Counted from the stretch's first letter, positions 1-19,858 are shown. The stretch is 64,000 nucleotides of DNA from Euonymus europaeus (GCA_963580455.1 OY756967.1:19266022-19330021), one strand, 5' to 3'. Made by a program: numbers and translations. The notes: a model not told the origin generated them from the letters alone.

Positions 1-260
1 GAAAAATATGGGGACACAATTGATATACTTGTGAATGTGCAAATATGAAAGGGAAATAATCCAAGGTTAGAGAACCAAATTGTAACTTTTTTCTAAATCA
101 TTTTCGAAGAATTTCAACAGCGCTCATGAAACATGCATAGTTATATTACTGACAATCTGTTTTAGGATAATGAAGAAACAAATCTTTGCATAAACTCAGC
201 ATGTGCTTATTAGGCACTGCAAAAATTTTGGAAGAAAAAACAAATAATGGTCTATAATTC

Positions 261-2178
261 TTAGTTCCTCGGAGTTTTTCTGGTCCTTAGGGGAAATGGT
301 CTCTTCTCTTTGTTCAAGGGCTGTACACTATTTGTGCCTGAGTATTCAGTGGCATGTGATTGGTGTAGTTCTGCCCCTGATTCCACCATCTGAACAGCTT
401 CGACGGTCGTAGGGTTTTTCTCATAAGATGGATGGTGGATTGTTGCACTGCTTTTGACTAAGCCACCTCCATCCTTTACTGAACTAGAATTCTTCGATAG
501 CTGGACCTCATCATCACTCTCGTCAAATGCTATCTCCTTTTCCAACAGCTTGGCTACAACATCAACCTCTGGTGACGTCATGATTACATTCACATACTCT
601 TGTCCTGAATCTGAGCTTGATGCAGATATTGTCCTCTTCACTACCGCTGCTGTCTTGTCCTCCTTTAGTCCTGCTTGATTTTCATTTTGGATTACCCCAT
701 TTTCCTGATTAGATTTTACACTGAAAGGCTCATGTCTGTCAAATGTGTTCTTTCTCCGAATACTGGGGCTGTTCTGATCATCAGAATCATTGTGTGTTCG
801 AGAGAGTTCTACTGCTGCTCTTGCAGCATCTGCTGCATACGCAGCTGACTCAAAAGCTGCTTGAGCTGCATCAGCTACATCCCTGTATGTCTTCCTTGTC
901 TTCATTGAGTCTGAGAATCCATCATTCAGTACTATTTCGGCTAAATTCTGGAAACTGTCGCCTAATTTGCTGCTGCCTGAATTAGTTGATATATATTGGT
1001 TAGGCTGATTTTGATTCTTGTTTTCACCCAGTTTTTCCTGAATTGTTGACATGATTGGTAGTTGTCAGTGTTTTAATTTTAGGACTAGAAATTATTGCAT
1101 CTTGTTAATCAAGAAATGCAAACCTCAGTGGTCGCAGACGAAGCTTCCTCAAACTGCAGAGTAATTGTCTTTTCAGAAGCAATTTCCTTGAGCAACGTCA
1201 TTCTGTTCTCCAGGCCCGGTTGCCTGGTTGACAGCTTTTGCATCATCTGGAGGAAACCGAGATATTTCTTTTATTAAATACCGATAATTATACGCAAGGC
1301 AAGATTTTATGTACAAACTTGTTGAGGTAAGAACATAAGAAATTCTGTTGATTTAGCATGATATAAGCTTACCCAGAAAAAGAAAAAGAAAAATTTCCTT
1401 CATGAACTTGTTGCATGAGTTAATTGATTTTTATAGTAGTCACATCCCTTTTGTTGTGTTTTACTTGGTTGACCAAGTAAGCATTTCTTTTTCTTTCCTC
1501 TCTTTGAAAAAACAAAGCTAGATGAAAACACACCTTAAGATTCACTCTGCAATTATTGCGCAATTCAATGGCACTAGACACAAATTCCTTGCCGTAGCGA
1601 GAGGTGAAAACTGCACGAATCTCTTGAAGCTCTGGGAAATCTCCACATCTGGAAGATGCATAAAGCAAGCTCGCTATTGCCTCCCTGAGTTCATCAGGAC
1701 ACATTCTGCAACAAAAACAATTACATTAATCAAACCAATCTCCGAGTTCATCGAAGAAAACATACAGAGTGAATGTTTAATAGACCAACCTCTCTTGTTC
1801 AATGAGACTAACCCTCTCAACCAAGAGACTGCAGTAGCTCTCCATCATTGTGTACACATCCAACATATTCTGCTCCTTGATCACCTGCTCAACCTGTTAA
1901 ATAAAAAAAGCCAAAACACAAACAAATCAAATGAATTCAAATTGCAAATCCAATGAAAGAAATATTTTACAAGCTGTCCCGAATAATCTTACTCGAAGAA
2001 GAGCGCGTTCATGATGGCCAATTTCAAGGAGCTTAACCACATCAGACCTGGATTGATCGTACCGAACCTTGCGCTGATTTTTCAAGACTGCAAGGCGAGA
2101 GAGAGCGAGATTGACAAGAGCATTGAATTTGTAGGACTTGAAGGATCTACCAAGAAGAGCATCGAGTTTCTTTCCCAT
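261..2178 (-). CDS. IST1-like ESCRT-III regulator (five exons)
   Basis: IST1-family proteins bind ESCRT-III and the ATPase VPS4 and tune multivesicular-body sorting at endosomes. Exons on the minus strand are 2178-1993, 1893-1790, 1705-1534, 1246-1124 and 1037-261; all joins are GT..AG and phases agree, giving about 453 aa. The start MGKKLDALLGRSFKSYKF is the usual plant IST1L N-terminus. The IST1 domain fills roughly residues 5-175, with landmarks RVEQVIKEQNMLD, a 'CPDELREAIASLLYAS' block and 'RYGKEF'. The C-terminal 260 residues are polar, Ser/Asn/Glu-rich and look disordered, as in plant ISTL members, where this part varies and often carries MIT-interacting motifs. I could not point to a definite MIM. 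The in-frame ATG at 1052 lies just upstream of the exon 5 acceptor, so it is intronic and not a start. The family call is secure; the paralogue is not. Confidence 0.9.
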
Positions 2179-2332
2179 GCCTAGTCTTCTCTGTTTAATG
2201 ATGATCAAGCAAACAAGGCTTAAGCACAGCAAGCAGGTGCTGATGAGATGTCACCAAACAGAGAGAGCCGGCAACAAAATAAACGAACGAACAATACTCG
2301 CCTTCGTCACCCTGGCTCCTAGTCCTATATGA

Positions 2333-4321
2333 AAGAGCACAAACACAGTTGCTTATACGTGTTTGTGTGCGTTCCTTATCTGCTAAGTCTCTTCTTAATA
2401 GTTTATACTAACAGAGGATCTAAATTGGCCAAATGGGAACTTCAAGAAAAATAAGGAAACGCGGTGGGTTTTCGTTGTCAATTACGAAGAAACAGACCCT
2501 ACTATATACTTTTGTCAAACTCATTTTTGACACGCTTGGGCTTCATTTCTTTCAAGCCGGTTCTACTGGGCAAATATAAGAGCAGCAGTTTTAAAATATT
2601 TTTAAAGTGTCGATTTTGACCCATTATCAGAGTAGCTTTAATAGTTTTAATAGAATAGTGATTTTTAAAACAATACAGTATTAAGAAAATATTAAAGCAC
2701 CGGGTTTCGGGTTCTGAAGATTTTTAAAAATATTAAATTACTATGATGAGAGAAAAATAAAACAAAAACAATGAACTTTAAAAAAATTCTCAAAACACTT
2801 CGATTTAAGGTGTTTTAAAAACCAATCAAATTAACACCACGGGTTTAAGGGAATCATTATTTTTAAAATGTAAATAAGTAATGATTTTTAAAAAATCTAA
2901 TTTTTAGTAACTTAAAAATCTCGCAATTCAATTATTTCCAGTCTCCAAAGAAGAGCCTTAGGAGTTTTTTTTCGGTCGTTTTCTTTTTACTGTTTCGCAA
3001 GCAAGGTTGGAAATATTGGCAAAATAATTGTCATATAGGGTCAGTAGATATCGAAACTTCTGGGAAATTCAGGCATCATGCTCAATATATCTGTTTAGTC
3101 AAATTAGTTGGCAGCATGTTTTCATGGACCCATTAAAAAGAGGAGCTTGACATCTCAATATCTACAAATGATCCAAAGTACCTGTTACCTGGTCAATGGA
3201 GAGAACAATACCACCAAGTATTACAATGGAACATTCTGGAAAAGCAAATGTCATTCCCATGTTCCAATAAAAGCAACCTTAAAACACAATTACGATCAAT
3301 TATGTGAAACTTCTTTCAAGTTTACAAACTCAACCCTAAACGCCTAGGTCGAGTAGCAGTCAGCCATTAAAACACTCAACATTAACCCTGCTCAAAGCTC
3401 GCTCACAACCAAGAATGGAAAAAGTTCGCAAAACTAAAGTTACAGTGTCGTCATTCAGAAATATAATTAGGAGGAATTTTGTTCTGTAAATCAATAAATG
3501 TCAATTCAATCCTGCGTATTCAGAGTCGTCCCATGACTCAATTTTATTTCCTTCCATACGCAAGTTTGGGGAAGAGAAATTTTTTTCCTTCTCTATGTGG
3601 GCGAGGCGGATTTAAACCACAAACTTCCTGCCTCGTTGCCATGAACCACCAGACTTTTCTTTTTCAATGTATGTAGTTTTCGAAACAACAAAAACAATAA
3701 GAAAACTGAATGAATATTAGCAGACCAATTCATAAAACTGTCGACAATTTTTTTATGCTACAAGTTTCAGAATGTATGACGTGACTTATAAGTCCCATCT
3801 TGATGTTCTTAAAAAACCATAACTCATCTTTATATCTCTATGTAATGTGTGTTCACGATATTAATGAGTATATGACTTGATTTTTTGTAAAATATGTAGA
3901 ACCTAATATTAAATTTGGTGTCATTTTATTAGATCGGGGATGAAAGAAAAAAAAAATAGTTTTCATTAATGGATAAATGGAATATATATGTGTGTGTGTT
4001 TTGTGTTTCATTGATGTGCCTAAGACGTGTTTTAATTATATGAATGAATATATATCGTTTGATTTTTGTATAATAGAGGTGAGACTTAATTGAGAGTAAA
4101 AAATTTGGAAAGAGTGTAACAATTTGTATTTTAATAATATGAATGAATATGTGACTTTACTTTTTGTATAATAGATATTAAACTTAATTGAGAGTAGAAA
4201 ATTTAAAAAGTGTGTCACATATTGCTTTTAATCATTGATCATATATTGACATTCAAGTAACTTGCCCAAATTCCATGGTGGCAAATTTGACTCAAAAGTA
4301 ACTATAAGTAAAATGGGTGGA
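2333..4321. other. Intergenic spacer upstream of the IST1-like gene
   Basis: This is AT-rich DNA with short direct repeats and no open frame I believe. The stretch near 2160-2330 is the likely 5' leader and promoter side of the IST1-like gene. The short open frames at 3108-3347 and 3479-3676 show no family signature. Confidence 0.5.
4027..4236. repeat. Tandem duplication, two units of about 105 bp
   Basis: Two consecutive units share 'tattttaat..atgaatgaatat', 'tttttgtataatag' and 'cttaattgagagta' in the same order, so the open frame across them repeats itself. A weaker third relative lies at about 3840-3950, and similar AT-rich sequence recurs near 26.3-26.6 kb. Confidence 0.75.
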
Positions 4322-5050
4322 ACTAGGGGTGTCAAAATTAACCCACCCTGAGTCCCCGCCTGCCCCTATTCTTTGGTGTCATGTTGGGGTGGTTACAGTC
4401 ACAAAATTTCGCCCCGCCGATGGGACGGCCCCGAAATATGTTATATACATATATGTTTATGTGTGTGTATACATATATATTTATAAACCCTATAAATACT
4501 AAATCTATGTATAAATATAGAAATTCATAAATGTATAAACCCAAAATATATATATATATGTCTATATATACACATTAACATTAAACATTAAACTTAATTT
4601 ATCTAAAGTTTAAATCTAAACGCTAAAGTCTTCAATCCTAAACCTAAATTATAAACACTAATACTAATTCACCTAAAGTTTAACCCTGAAGTTTTAAATA
4701 CTTATCCTTGAACTATTAAATCTAAACCCTAAAGTCATCGATCTTAAACCCTAAATTACGAACAATAATCTTAATTCACCAAAATGTTAATCCTAAAGTC
4801 TCAACTCATTAACCTTAAGCTCTAAACTATCTAAACCCTAAAGTCCTTGAATCCTAAACTCTAATCCTAATTCAACTAAAACCTTCCTTAAAAATAAAAA
4901 ATATTGATTCGCCCCAAGAGCGGGTTAAAAAATACTAGCCCGAGGGGGAGGGGGGCGAGAGAGGGGTGGTGGTGCAATCTCTTTAAAGTTCGAGATGGGA
5001 ACGGGGCGGCCAAATTCCGTTCCCGATCCACCCCGTTGCCATGCCTAGAT
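4322..5050. mobile_element. hAT-like non-autonomous element or relic
   Basis: The left end reads ctaggggtgtcaaaatt and the right end, on the other strand, reads ctaggcatggcaacgggg. Both resemble the 'TAGGGGTG(G/T)CAAA' termini of plant hAT elements. The ends are GC-rich, while the inside is AT-rich and holds microsatellite (TA/TG) and degenerate CTAAACCC repeats. No transposase frame is visible. I could not fix an 8-bp target duplication. Confidence 0.5.
4570..4890. repeat. Degenerate telomere-like CTAAACCC tract
   Basis: Variants of 'aaaccctaaa', 'cctaaattacgaac' and 'taaagtc' recur every 15-25 bp. It lies inside the hAT-like element. It is too degenerate to be a functional telomere seed. 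Confidence 0.6.
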
Positions 5051-5621
5051 GGAATTGATCAAATATAAGGCCAACACCAAAGAATATTATTTGGAAGCAA
5101 ACAAATAAAATACAACATACAACATACAAAATATAAGAACAAATAATTTTCCAACGAAAAAGAATATTATAGCAGCTGTAAACACTTATTCTTCATGATC
5201 ATTAAACTTCTTGCACAAAAATTGCATCACCATTCAGAAAATTACATCATATGGGCCACTGCTCGATTTCCAGAGGCGAAAGGCAGACAATGAAAAACAA
5301 AAGAAACCATTACAGTGCACCAACATCAAAGGGGCAAGTAGACCATATCGACAACGGGAGGATTGGCTGATGTCCAACGTATCTCTCCTTTAAGGTCTCA
5401 TTGGATTAAATACATTCTAACCAGAAAGAACAAAAATCTCTTTCCAATAAAAATAAAATGTGAGCAAAGAAAGATTATGAAAAGGAAAACCACAAAACTG
5501 AATAGCAGTACATCAAATATAAATTAATCAGATTCAACAATTGGCTATCTACTGTAAAATTTGGCTTTCTAGCATCACTCCTAATTTAGGATAGCTAACT
5601 TGCAGCTTTGGTCTCTGTTTC

Positions 5622-6485
5622 TTAGGTTCCACACTCTTGGAGTCCCTAAAAAAAGAAAATTATTTTATAGCCAACCATGACGGTTTGGGATTTCTAACGA
5701 GAAGATGATTAATATCCAACAAAAACCTAGAAAATGAAGATTCAAAACTACTATACGAAACATGATTTCCAATACAAGAATACCCGACCCCAAACTTTTG
5801 GAATAAAGGCAAGGTGGTGGTGATGAATAACTACATCAAGAACAATGACAGTAAAAAAAAAATACACAGAAAAAATTGCAGGGAGAGAAATCTGGATTAA
5901 GCATTCTCATTAGCCACTCAGATTTTATCAACGCAAACTAATGCTAACAGCCTTTCTATAATACAAATACCTGATTGACCCATCTTATTGGATAATCTGG
6001 ATTAAACATTTTCATTACCCACTCAGTTTTTAAAACAGAACACCATGCAAGCCTGTCGTGGTACCATGCGGCAAACAGATATTAAAACAAAGATTAGAAA
6101 AAGAACAAATTAGAAGTCGAACACTGCTTATGCTTATCAAAAATAAACGAAGGGATAGCCACACGCATTAAATTAAGGAAAACAATAGCAGTGGTTTCCA
6201 GAAATTCTTCCAGGACTTTAATTGGTTACAAGGAACACCATCAAAAGACAGAAAAGACATTCTGAGCAAGTAAAGCATGCAAATGACCCATATGACAATT
6301 CTAAGCATGCTGCCTTGTGCACATAATATGAAGGAAGAAGCCCAAACAGCAACAAACTGGAAAGTTGAGCAATCCAGGTTATTTTTCATATTTCTTTCCA
6401 GTCCTTGAATTGAAATTGCAAAGGTACTACAAACTCTTACAACCCTTCCAGCAGCATTACCATTTATGATTTCATACATTTTCAT
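5622..6485 (-). CDS. Possible 3' exons of an unidentified gene
   Basis: I do not recognise this gene. Three stretches look like exons on the minus strand. The first starts at 6485 just after 'cctag' and reads MKMYEIINGNAAGR. The second, 6052-5971, has AG before and GT after, and reads through 'KTEWVMKMFNPDYPIRWVN'. The third starts at 5645 after a T-rich acceptor and stops at 5622 in the phase set by the second. The join of the first to the second is in phase only with one of two possible donors; the other gives an early stop. The middle exon has a conserved-looking composition (Trp, Pro, Asp-Tyr-Pro), but I cannot assign a family. Earlier exons may lie up to about 10.4 kb. Confidence 0.25.
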
Positions 6486-6587
6486 CTAGGAAAAGAAAAG
6501 TAAAAGCACAGGGTGTAATCTCTTCTTCCTTTATTTTTTAATGTTTAAAACATGGACATGTCTCAAAAAGAGCTTTCTTGTTTTCTA

Positions 6588-6832
6588 CTCCCTCCGTCCC
6601 ATTTTGCATGTCATATTTTGAAAATCCAACCTTTTAAGACAACAATATTTAACGCAATTCAATTACACAAAATAACCATGATATGCAGAATTTTCACTTA
6701 TTGACTAAAAATAATATGACGGTACTTTTTAACAAGGGTAATTTTTGAATACATCAACAAAATCGTTAATTAATGAAGAAATGTGGGACAACCCAAAATA
6801 AAAAAATTGACAACCAAATGAGACGGAGGGAG
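6588..6832. mobile_element. Stowaway-type Tc1/mariner MITE
   Basis: The element begins CTCCCTCCGTCCCA and ends TGAGACGGAGGGAG, an inverted repeat typical of Stowaway elements, and is flanked on both sides by TA. It is about 245 bp, AT-rich inside and non-coding. It sits within or next to the uncertain 5.6-10.4 kb locus. Confidence 0.93.
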
Positions 6833-8551
6833 TATTACTGTTTATCCAACTCGTACTATTAAATGAAACACCTCCTACAAGTATACAACTAACCCATGAC
6901 AAATAAGAAGCACAAATCTAAGAACCCTTTGCATAAAAAATGCGCAATTACAGTTTAATTATTGTCTAACTTGGTATTAACTGGATTTTTTTTCATTTCT
7001 ATTATTATTAACAGACTACTTAAATACTCTTTTTTTTTTTGAAAGTGTACTTAAATACCCTTACAACTGCTAAGTTAATTGATTTAACAAAAGTCAATAG
7101 CCAAGCAATACTATAGGACGATCATACCCGAAAAATTCTGATCACTTTTACTTTGAACAACGCCAAATTCAAAATTTCTAGAATCCCTAAGACATAATTT
7201 GATTCATTATAATACTTCTTGGATGTTTATAGTTCTTCCTATTAATTCACGGCCTAGTAGGACTGAACCCAAAATGAAACCCTCTAATCTACCACCAAAT
7301 CTCAACTATTGGTTTGCGAGTTTCAGGAAAAGCAGAATGAAGCTGTTACTTTTCCATACCCAATTGGAAGGCAAAACAGATGCGGGCAATTAAACTCTAA
7401 TCCCGATCTCCTGCATCCGAGGTCCCCAAACCCAACAAGAGATACAAAAATGTAAAATGGGTAACTCAGAATGCAAGAGAAGAAACCTACTATAATCTGC
7501 CGCATATAACCATTGTTGACAACATTTATTGACAAAACTAAAAATAATCTATCTAATCAAGCTGTACAACAAGATACCAACAAAACTGCGAACATGCTAT
7601 AGGGAAAATTCGTCAAATTTCCTACTAGATTCTACCCCCACATATGAAGCTAACTCTTGCAGTGAATGATATAATGGTTGTTTTAAGGTGCAACAAAAAA
7701 AAATATGGCAAATAAAACTTTTAGAAACATTTTTTAAACTAAATTAGTAAACTTGTAGACTTCGAAGGCACCCGAAGCTATGTCTTGTTTACACGCGACA
7801 TCATCTTAATCGGTGACTGTGCATAAGTACTAGAAAAATTTTCTTTGAAAGGCTAACAACATACATTGATAATAATTTGGAACAGATGGGTGGGAGATGA
7901 AAATTGGGCCAAATGGAATTGGGTAACAGCTATATATGGGAGGGGCTTCTTTAAGTATCCAGGGTCAGGAATTCAAAATGGCCACGAAAATTGAACAGGA
8001 TGCACATCATTGAACTGAATCCAGTTGAATGACATGGAAAATGACATCTGTCTCTTAATGTGACATGAAAATAACATTAGGGCCTAATACAATTAAACCT
8101 ATCAAAAGACATCACATTTGATCTAAAATAGATTGCCTAAAATGACAATTATAGACAGGGCGAAAAAGAGTAACGAATGACAAACTATTGGTGAAAAGTG
8201 TAACACTAAAATGGGATCGATCGATTGAAAGAGAAACTACATTCACTCCAAATAATTATCTTTAAGGATTCACAGAGCTCAAAACCAGCAGAGTTGCAGA
8301 ACACCAAAAACCAGCAACCAGCTCGCAACTCGCGCAGCAAACGAGCACCACCCTGGCAGTCGCAGACGACCACTACTGGCAGTCGCAGGCTCGCGAAGGC
8401 ACAGAACGCTAAAGGCCAGAACAAAGGAAGTAAATTTTTCGTATTTTTAGCATTATTTATAATATGGGCTGCGTAATTGGGCTAAAAGCATTTTGGGCTG
8501 GGCCTATAAATAACCCAGGATCGATCCAGGGTAGCCCTACCCCACTGTCGG
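6833..8551. other. Non-coding stretch with one poly(T) micro-insertion and a GC-richer patch
   Basis: I see no believable gene. At 7017-7058 a poly(T) run is bracketed by copies of tacttaaatac. At about 8270-8430 a GC-richer patch contains two copies of 'ggcagtcgcag' and may be old transposon sequence. Confidence 0.5.
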
Positions 8552-9079
8552 ATTCGATGGCATGTGATATCCGTTCTCCAGATTCCAGGTTTCGTCAAGT
8601 TTATAAGTCATTTAAGAGAAGATATAAACATAAAAATGGTACCTTTTTCTTTCTCTTTTTTGATTTCTACATATTATCTATATTATATATTAAGTTTGTT
8701 TATTGACTTTTGTAGTTGAAGAAAACCTGGGCTACCTTGGATCATACCTACATCCAAAACCTTCTTTTGATTCTGAGCTTGAGTCTCCATCATGTAAGAA
8801 ACCATCCAAGCGGCCGCATGAGCCTGAGGCTAATTACCATTGTGAGACTCAGGCTCAGAATCAAAAGAAGGTTTTGGATGTAGGTATGATCCAAGATAGC
8901 CCATGTTTTCTTCAACTGCAAAAGTCAATAAACAAACTTAATATATAATATAGATAATATGTAGAAATCAAGAAAGAGAAAGGAAAAGGTACCATTTTTA
9001 TGTTTATATCTTCTCTTAAACAGCTTATAAACTTGACGAAATCTAGAATTTGGAGAACGGATATCACATGCCATCCAAT
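8552..9079. repeat. Long inverted repeat (two arms of about 240 bp)
   Basis: The left arm (about 8552-8793) and the right arm (about 8843-9079) are near-identical reverse complements, separated by about 50 bp. The arms carry an exon end, a short intron and the start of the next exon of the ULP1-like remnant, so both strands spell CDIRSP(D/N)SRFRQVYK. Only the right arm continues into further gene sequence (to about 9341), so the left arm is the added, inverted copy. A transcript across it would fold into a long hairpin. Confidence 0.9.
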
Positions 9080-9341
9080 CCCTAACATTTCTTTCAACTT
9101 CACTCTTGCATGAGTTGTTAGGGTTAGAAATCAATCTCCAAGCTAACTTTCTACGGTAGTTTTTCTGCAGCATACATGTGCATATTAGATCATTTTACAG
9201 GACTAGAAAAAGTCAGCAAACTATAAGCTATGTATAAGCAAAGAATAAATGAATATTATATTTACATCGATGGAGATCTTCTCTGTGTTGGTGCCATCCC
9301 ATTGCTCCATGTATTGCAATAAATATACCCCACAGTCATAA
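8830..9341 (-). pseudogene. ULP1-like cysteine protease remnant (3' exons)
   Basis: Three exons in phase are visible: 9341-9266, 9164-8993 and 8915-8830. The first contains YDCGVYLLQYMEQWDG, matching the catalytic-Cys block of ULP1/SENP (C48) proteases, which cleave SUMO precursors and conjugates. The second begins KNYRRKLAWRLI and holds CDIRSPNSRFRQ; the third ends in a stop at 8830. The His and Asp of the catalytic triad would lie upstream, and I did not find them before the minus-strand sequence becomes unrecognisable past 9345. It may come from a ULP1-carrying MULE (Kaonashi type) or from a captured host gene. The Cys block is clear; calling it a remnant is inference. Confidence 0.65.
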
Positions 9342-9439
9342 CTACAAAATAAGATTTGATTAAAAATAGTACAAGACACAAGCAAAGGGTCAATTGGATA
9401 AGCAAAGAATACATGAATATTTGTATACACGTACGAGGT

Positions 9440-11495
9440 GGTCGTGTGTTCCTTTAAGAGGTGGCACTGGTGTTCTACATGGGTTTAGGCGGCTCTTCTT
9501 TGTTTTATATCAGTACTTTCTAGGGAAATTGTGCTTTGATTCATTTATTTTAGAAGGCAAGCTAAAAATTGAGGAAAAAAATGATCTTTCATAGAGATTT
9601 GAATACACAAGTTCTTGATCATTGAATGCTTTGTAATCTCTAGACTTCATGGTTGATAATATTGTAGTTAATCTATCTATTGTCTTTGCTAAATCAACTA
9701 TGACCAGAACTTATTCTTAGTTATTATGCACAAGTCGAGCCCAAATCAAAGATTTTATTTGAGGGTGGAAAAAATCATTGGACCAGAGGGGAGCCTCCCA
9801 AACAGACTGAGGCTCAATGTCATTCTGTTGTCATAGACCATGACAGGAAATAAAAAACTTCAAAGACCACGGGCATTTACACTTGAAACTTTTGCTTTCA
9901 GAATTATTCATACTTCTGACCTTTAAAACTTAAAATTAAAATTGTTTGCATATCATATCTCAAGTCTTGCACCTCATAAAACTGCAAAAAAAGACATCAT
10001 GTGCCTTGGCCACTTTGGATGCCTTTTTGGGAGAATCTGATATAGAAATGATGCAATCATTCCTCCATAACATATTTCAGAAGAATAAAAGGCAAATTTA
10101 AAAAAATCAGTGAGACCAAATAACAGTGTGAACGTGTTATTAAACAGGACAGCACTCAAAATAAATGATGGAATACTTACAAGAGAGAAGGTGCACAGAG
10201 AATCCCCTAAAAAGACAAATTAATACTGGGATGTTAACCACATTGCCCATTACCATTAACACGGTAAAACAGCGTTATGTAAGTTATGGAAGAAGACTAC
10301 TCACTAAGATCTTTCCCTCCAGAGCAGCAGATGTCCGAAGAAGGTCCTCCCTAATGACCATTCCATTAATCAGATGGATGCAATTTCATTAGAATATGCA
10401 GATATTTAAAGGAAAATGAAATAGAAAGCAAAATATTTCGCAAAATTGAAGGGAAAAGTGGAAAACAGAAACCAGCAAACTGTAAGTGCCACATTTAAAA
10501 CTCATATAAGCTGAAGAGAGAACCCAAAGTATTCACATTCAAAAGTACAGATGCTAAGGAAGCGTATGCAGAAATCCATATGTCTACTTTTCTAGTTTCA
10601 TGATCATGGGGGATAAAAACTATGCCACAATTTTCAACATTCAGACTCACTCACTCCAAGCCGCAAGAAATCATTCATATATGATAGAAGCATCCATTTA
10701 ATTCTTCAATTTAAACTGGCTGAGATCCCAAGAAAGCCTAACAATTTTAAACTGTAACATAAAAGGCAAGAAAATCATAATATTTTGGTATCAGGGTAAT
10801 ACAATAAGCTCCCAATAAACAGAGCAAAGTACCTTCTCCTGGGTGCATTCTAAGCATCTAAGCACTGAATGGTTGCCTCAAAGCAGGGCAGATATCCTGA
10901 ATGAAAAAATTAATTAGACTCTCAGGCCTCAAATATCTACCTCGAGGCAGAGAAAAGAGAAAGCAGAAGACATACTTCACACAGATAACCAGCCTGAAAA
11001 TGAGGCAGCTATGCAAGAAAAATTATAAACAAAAAAGTAAATCAAAAGTGGAAAGAAAATTTGCCATCCTCAGACGACCTAAATGAAACCCGTTAATCAA
11101 CTCAAAGGAAATCGGTAAATTTCTTCACTTATTATATTTCCACAAGATCAATTGCAGAAAATTGTTCAATCTGCAAGTATAACATAATTATAGCACAGAA
11201 TAGCCGTAATGAAGAATGGTTACAAAAGAGGAAGAAAATGCCTTTCGCGGGTTGGCTTACAATAGAAACCGTACACCCAACTGAAAGAACCACCATAAAG
11301 AGTACCCCAGACCAACCAAAAATCACTCCCTTTGACTTCAACCATGCCATACACCATGTCCAAAGCTCTTAAGCCAGCACAGATAAGATAAAAGACAGAT
11401 AACGCCCAATCATTAGATATCTGGATATGGATTATGACAATGTACAATAATCTACTGCAACAGCATTTCTGGAGTACGAAAATCAGCAACATGGT
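9440..11495. other. PRP4K 3' flank and unresolved short-exon region
   Basis: The part next to 11495 is the likely 3' UTR of the PRP4-like kinase. At about 10310-10355 (minus strand) a 46-bp AG..GT-bounded block reads EDLLRTSAALEGKIL, and other short blocks with splice-like borders lie near 10000-10200. They may be exons of the gene whose 3' part I suspect at 5.6-6.5 kb, but I could not join them in one phase. Confidence 0.3.
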
Positions 11496-18451
<6,956 letters not shown>

Positions 18452-19366
18452 CCGCAGTTACAGTATCAAAATCTAGGCTTAGGGTTATGTCTTTTAAGAA
18501 GAGCGTACCCTGAATTCTGTCTCTGTCTACGGGGTTTGAAGTTTGAATTGAACCCGTTGATATAAGGAGTATCATTCCTTGCGGTTCCTGGTTGGAGAAA
18601 GAGAAACAAACAAGCCAACCTGCGGAAAGAAGCGCGTGAATCCTCCACATCCTGATTTTTATTATTTTTATGAAAATCTGCCATGGAAATGATGGAGTTG
18701 ATTAAAGTCCACATTGTATCCTTAAATTCTTCGGCTCATCTTCCTTCCCAACTTTATTGCCACATCCGATGGTGCAAATCTCCCACAAACATAAACCTTA
18801 CACAAGTGCCTTTCTATCCCTACGATTAAGTTCCACACCTTCTCTCCGTTTGGGACAGACTGTCTCCATACTCTCAGACACTCTCAGCTTTTACGTTTTA
18901 CGAGAGCTTATATTCTATCAACATACTCTGATCCAAACGGACCGACTAGTATGTTCATTACAGTACTCCTGGTAACTCTGGGCAAATCAGCCTTACCTGT
19001 CATGTGTGGCATATTATCCTTAACTTTAGTTGTAATAAGCTTTCTTCATCCCAGTTATAATAACAAGGACAGGCACCTCTTCCTTCTTGTCCTATTGTTT
19101 TGTCTTGTCGACTTATGAAGCTTCCTTTTCTTGTTTGGAAAGCCCATGTTTGTCCAAACTTTAAGCCATTTCAGAAATAATTTGGTACTAACCATTGTAC
19201 AATGGATTCACCTGTGCTCTCTCTTACAATCGCCAAATATCTATATTTCTTTCAATTGTACTGCTGTCAATAAAGAGTTATTTACATGGCTAATTATGTC
19301 TACTGAACTAATTATTACAGTAAGACAGACACTTTGGCTCGTTGCACTCCAGATTTGTATTGTTAA
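18452..19366. other. PRP4K promoter side and spacer to the HMA gene
   Basis: The first 200 bp upstream of 18451 are probably the PRP4K 5' leader and promoter. A foldback MITE copy lies at 18845-18942. The rest holds no convincing gene; short plus-strand frames here are chance or MITE-derived. Confidence 0.5.
18845..18942. mobile_element. Foldback MITE copy 1 (CCGTTTG...family)
   Basis: About 98 bp running from 'ccgtttgggacagactg' to 'gatccaaacgg', with the family core cactctcagcttttacg and 'cgagagctta'. It matches the copies at 56954, 59625 and 61138. It lies about 400 bp upstream of the PRP4K start. Confidence 0.85.
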
Positions 19367-19823
19367 TCAACTGTGGGAAGAACGGAATATCCGCTTGACT
19401 ATGGCGGCTTTGCCTAGAGGCTTCTTGTACAAGGCAGCAAGTAGCTTTGGGGATGCTTTAACCCGAGGATATCTACAAGTGACTGTCACCTTCTTCTCCG
19501 ACAAATTTACTGATACAGAATCCGTTTCTGCAAAAAAAACAGACGAGTTAGGTTCTCGATTGCCCTTCTTATACCAGGTTTGATGAAAATATTCCTCTCT
19601 TTTTTTAACATAAGAGTTGATGAAAATATTAGCCATTAATGACAACCAAACAGAAATCTTACCTTTCATCCTCGACATTATCTCAGCTACTCTGTTTTGA
19701 CACTGGACACATCGAATGTCTGCTGATAGAACCACTTCTTGAACCTGCTCTCTCCATAAGCATCACCCGCAAACAAAAACATAATCCATATATAAACGAG
19801 TTCATAAACTATGACCAACAGCT

Positions 19824-19858
<35 letters not shown>

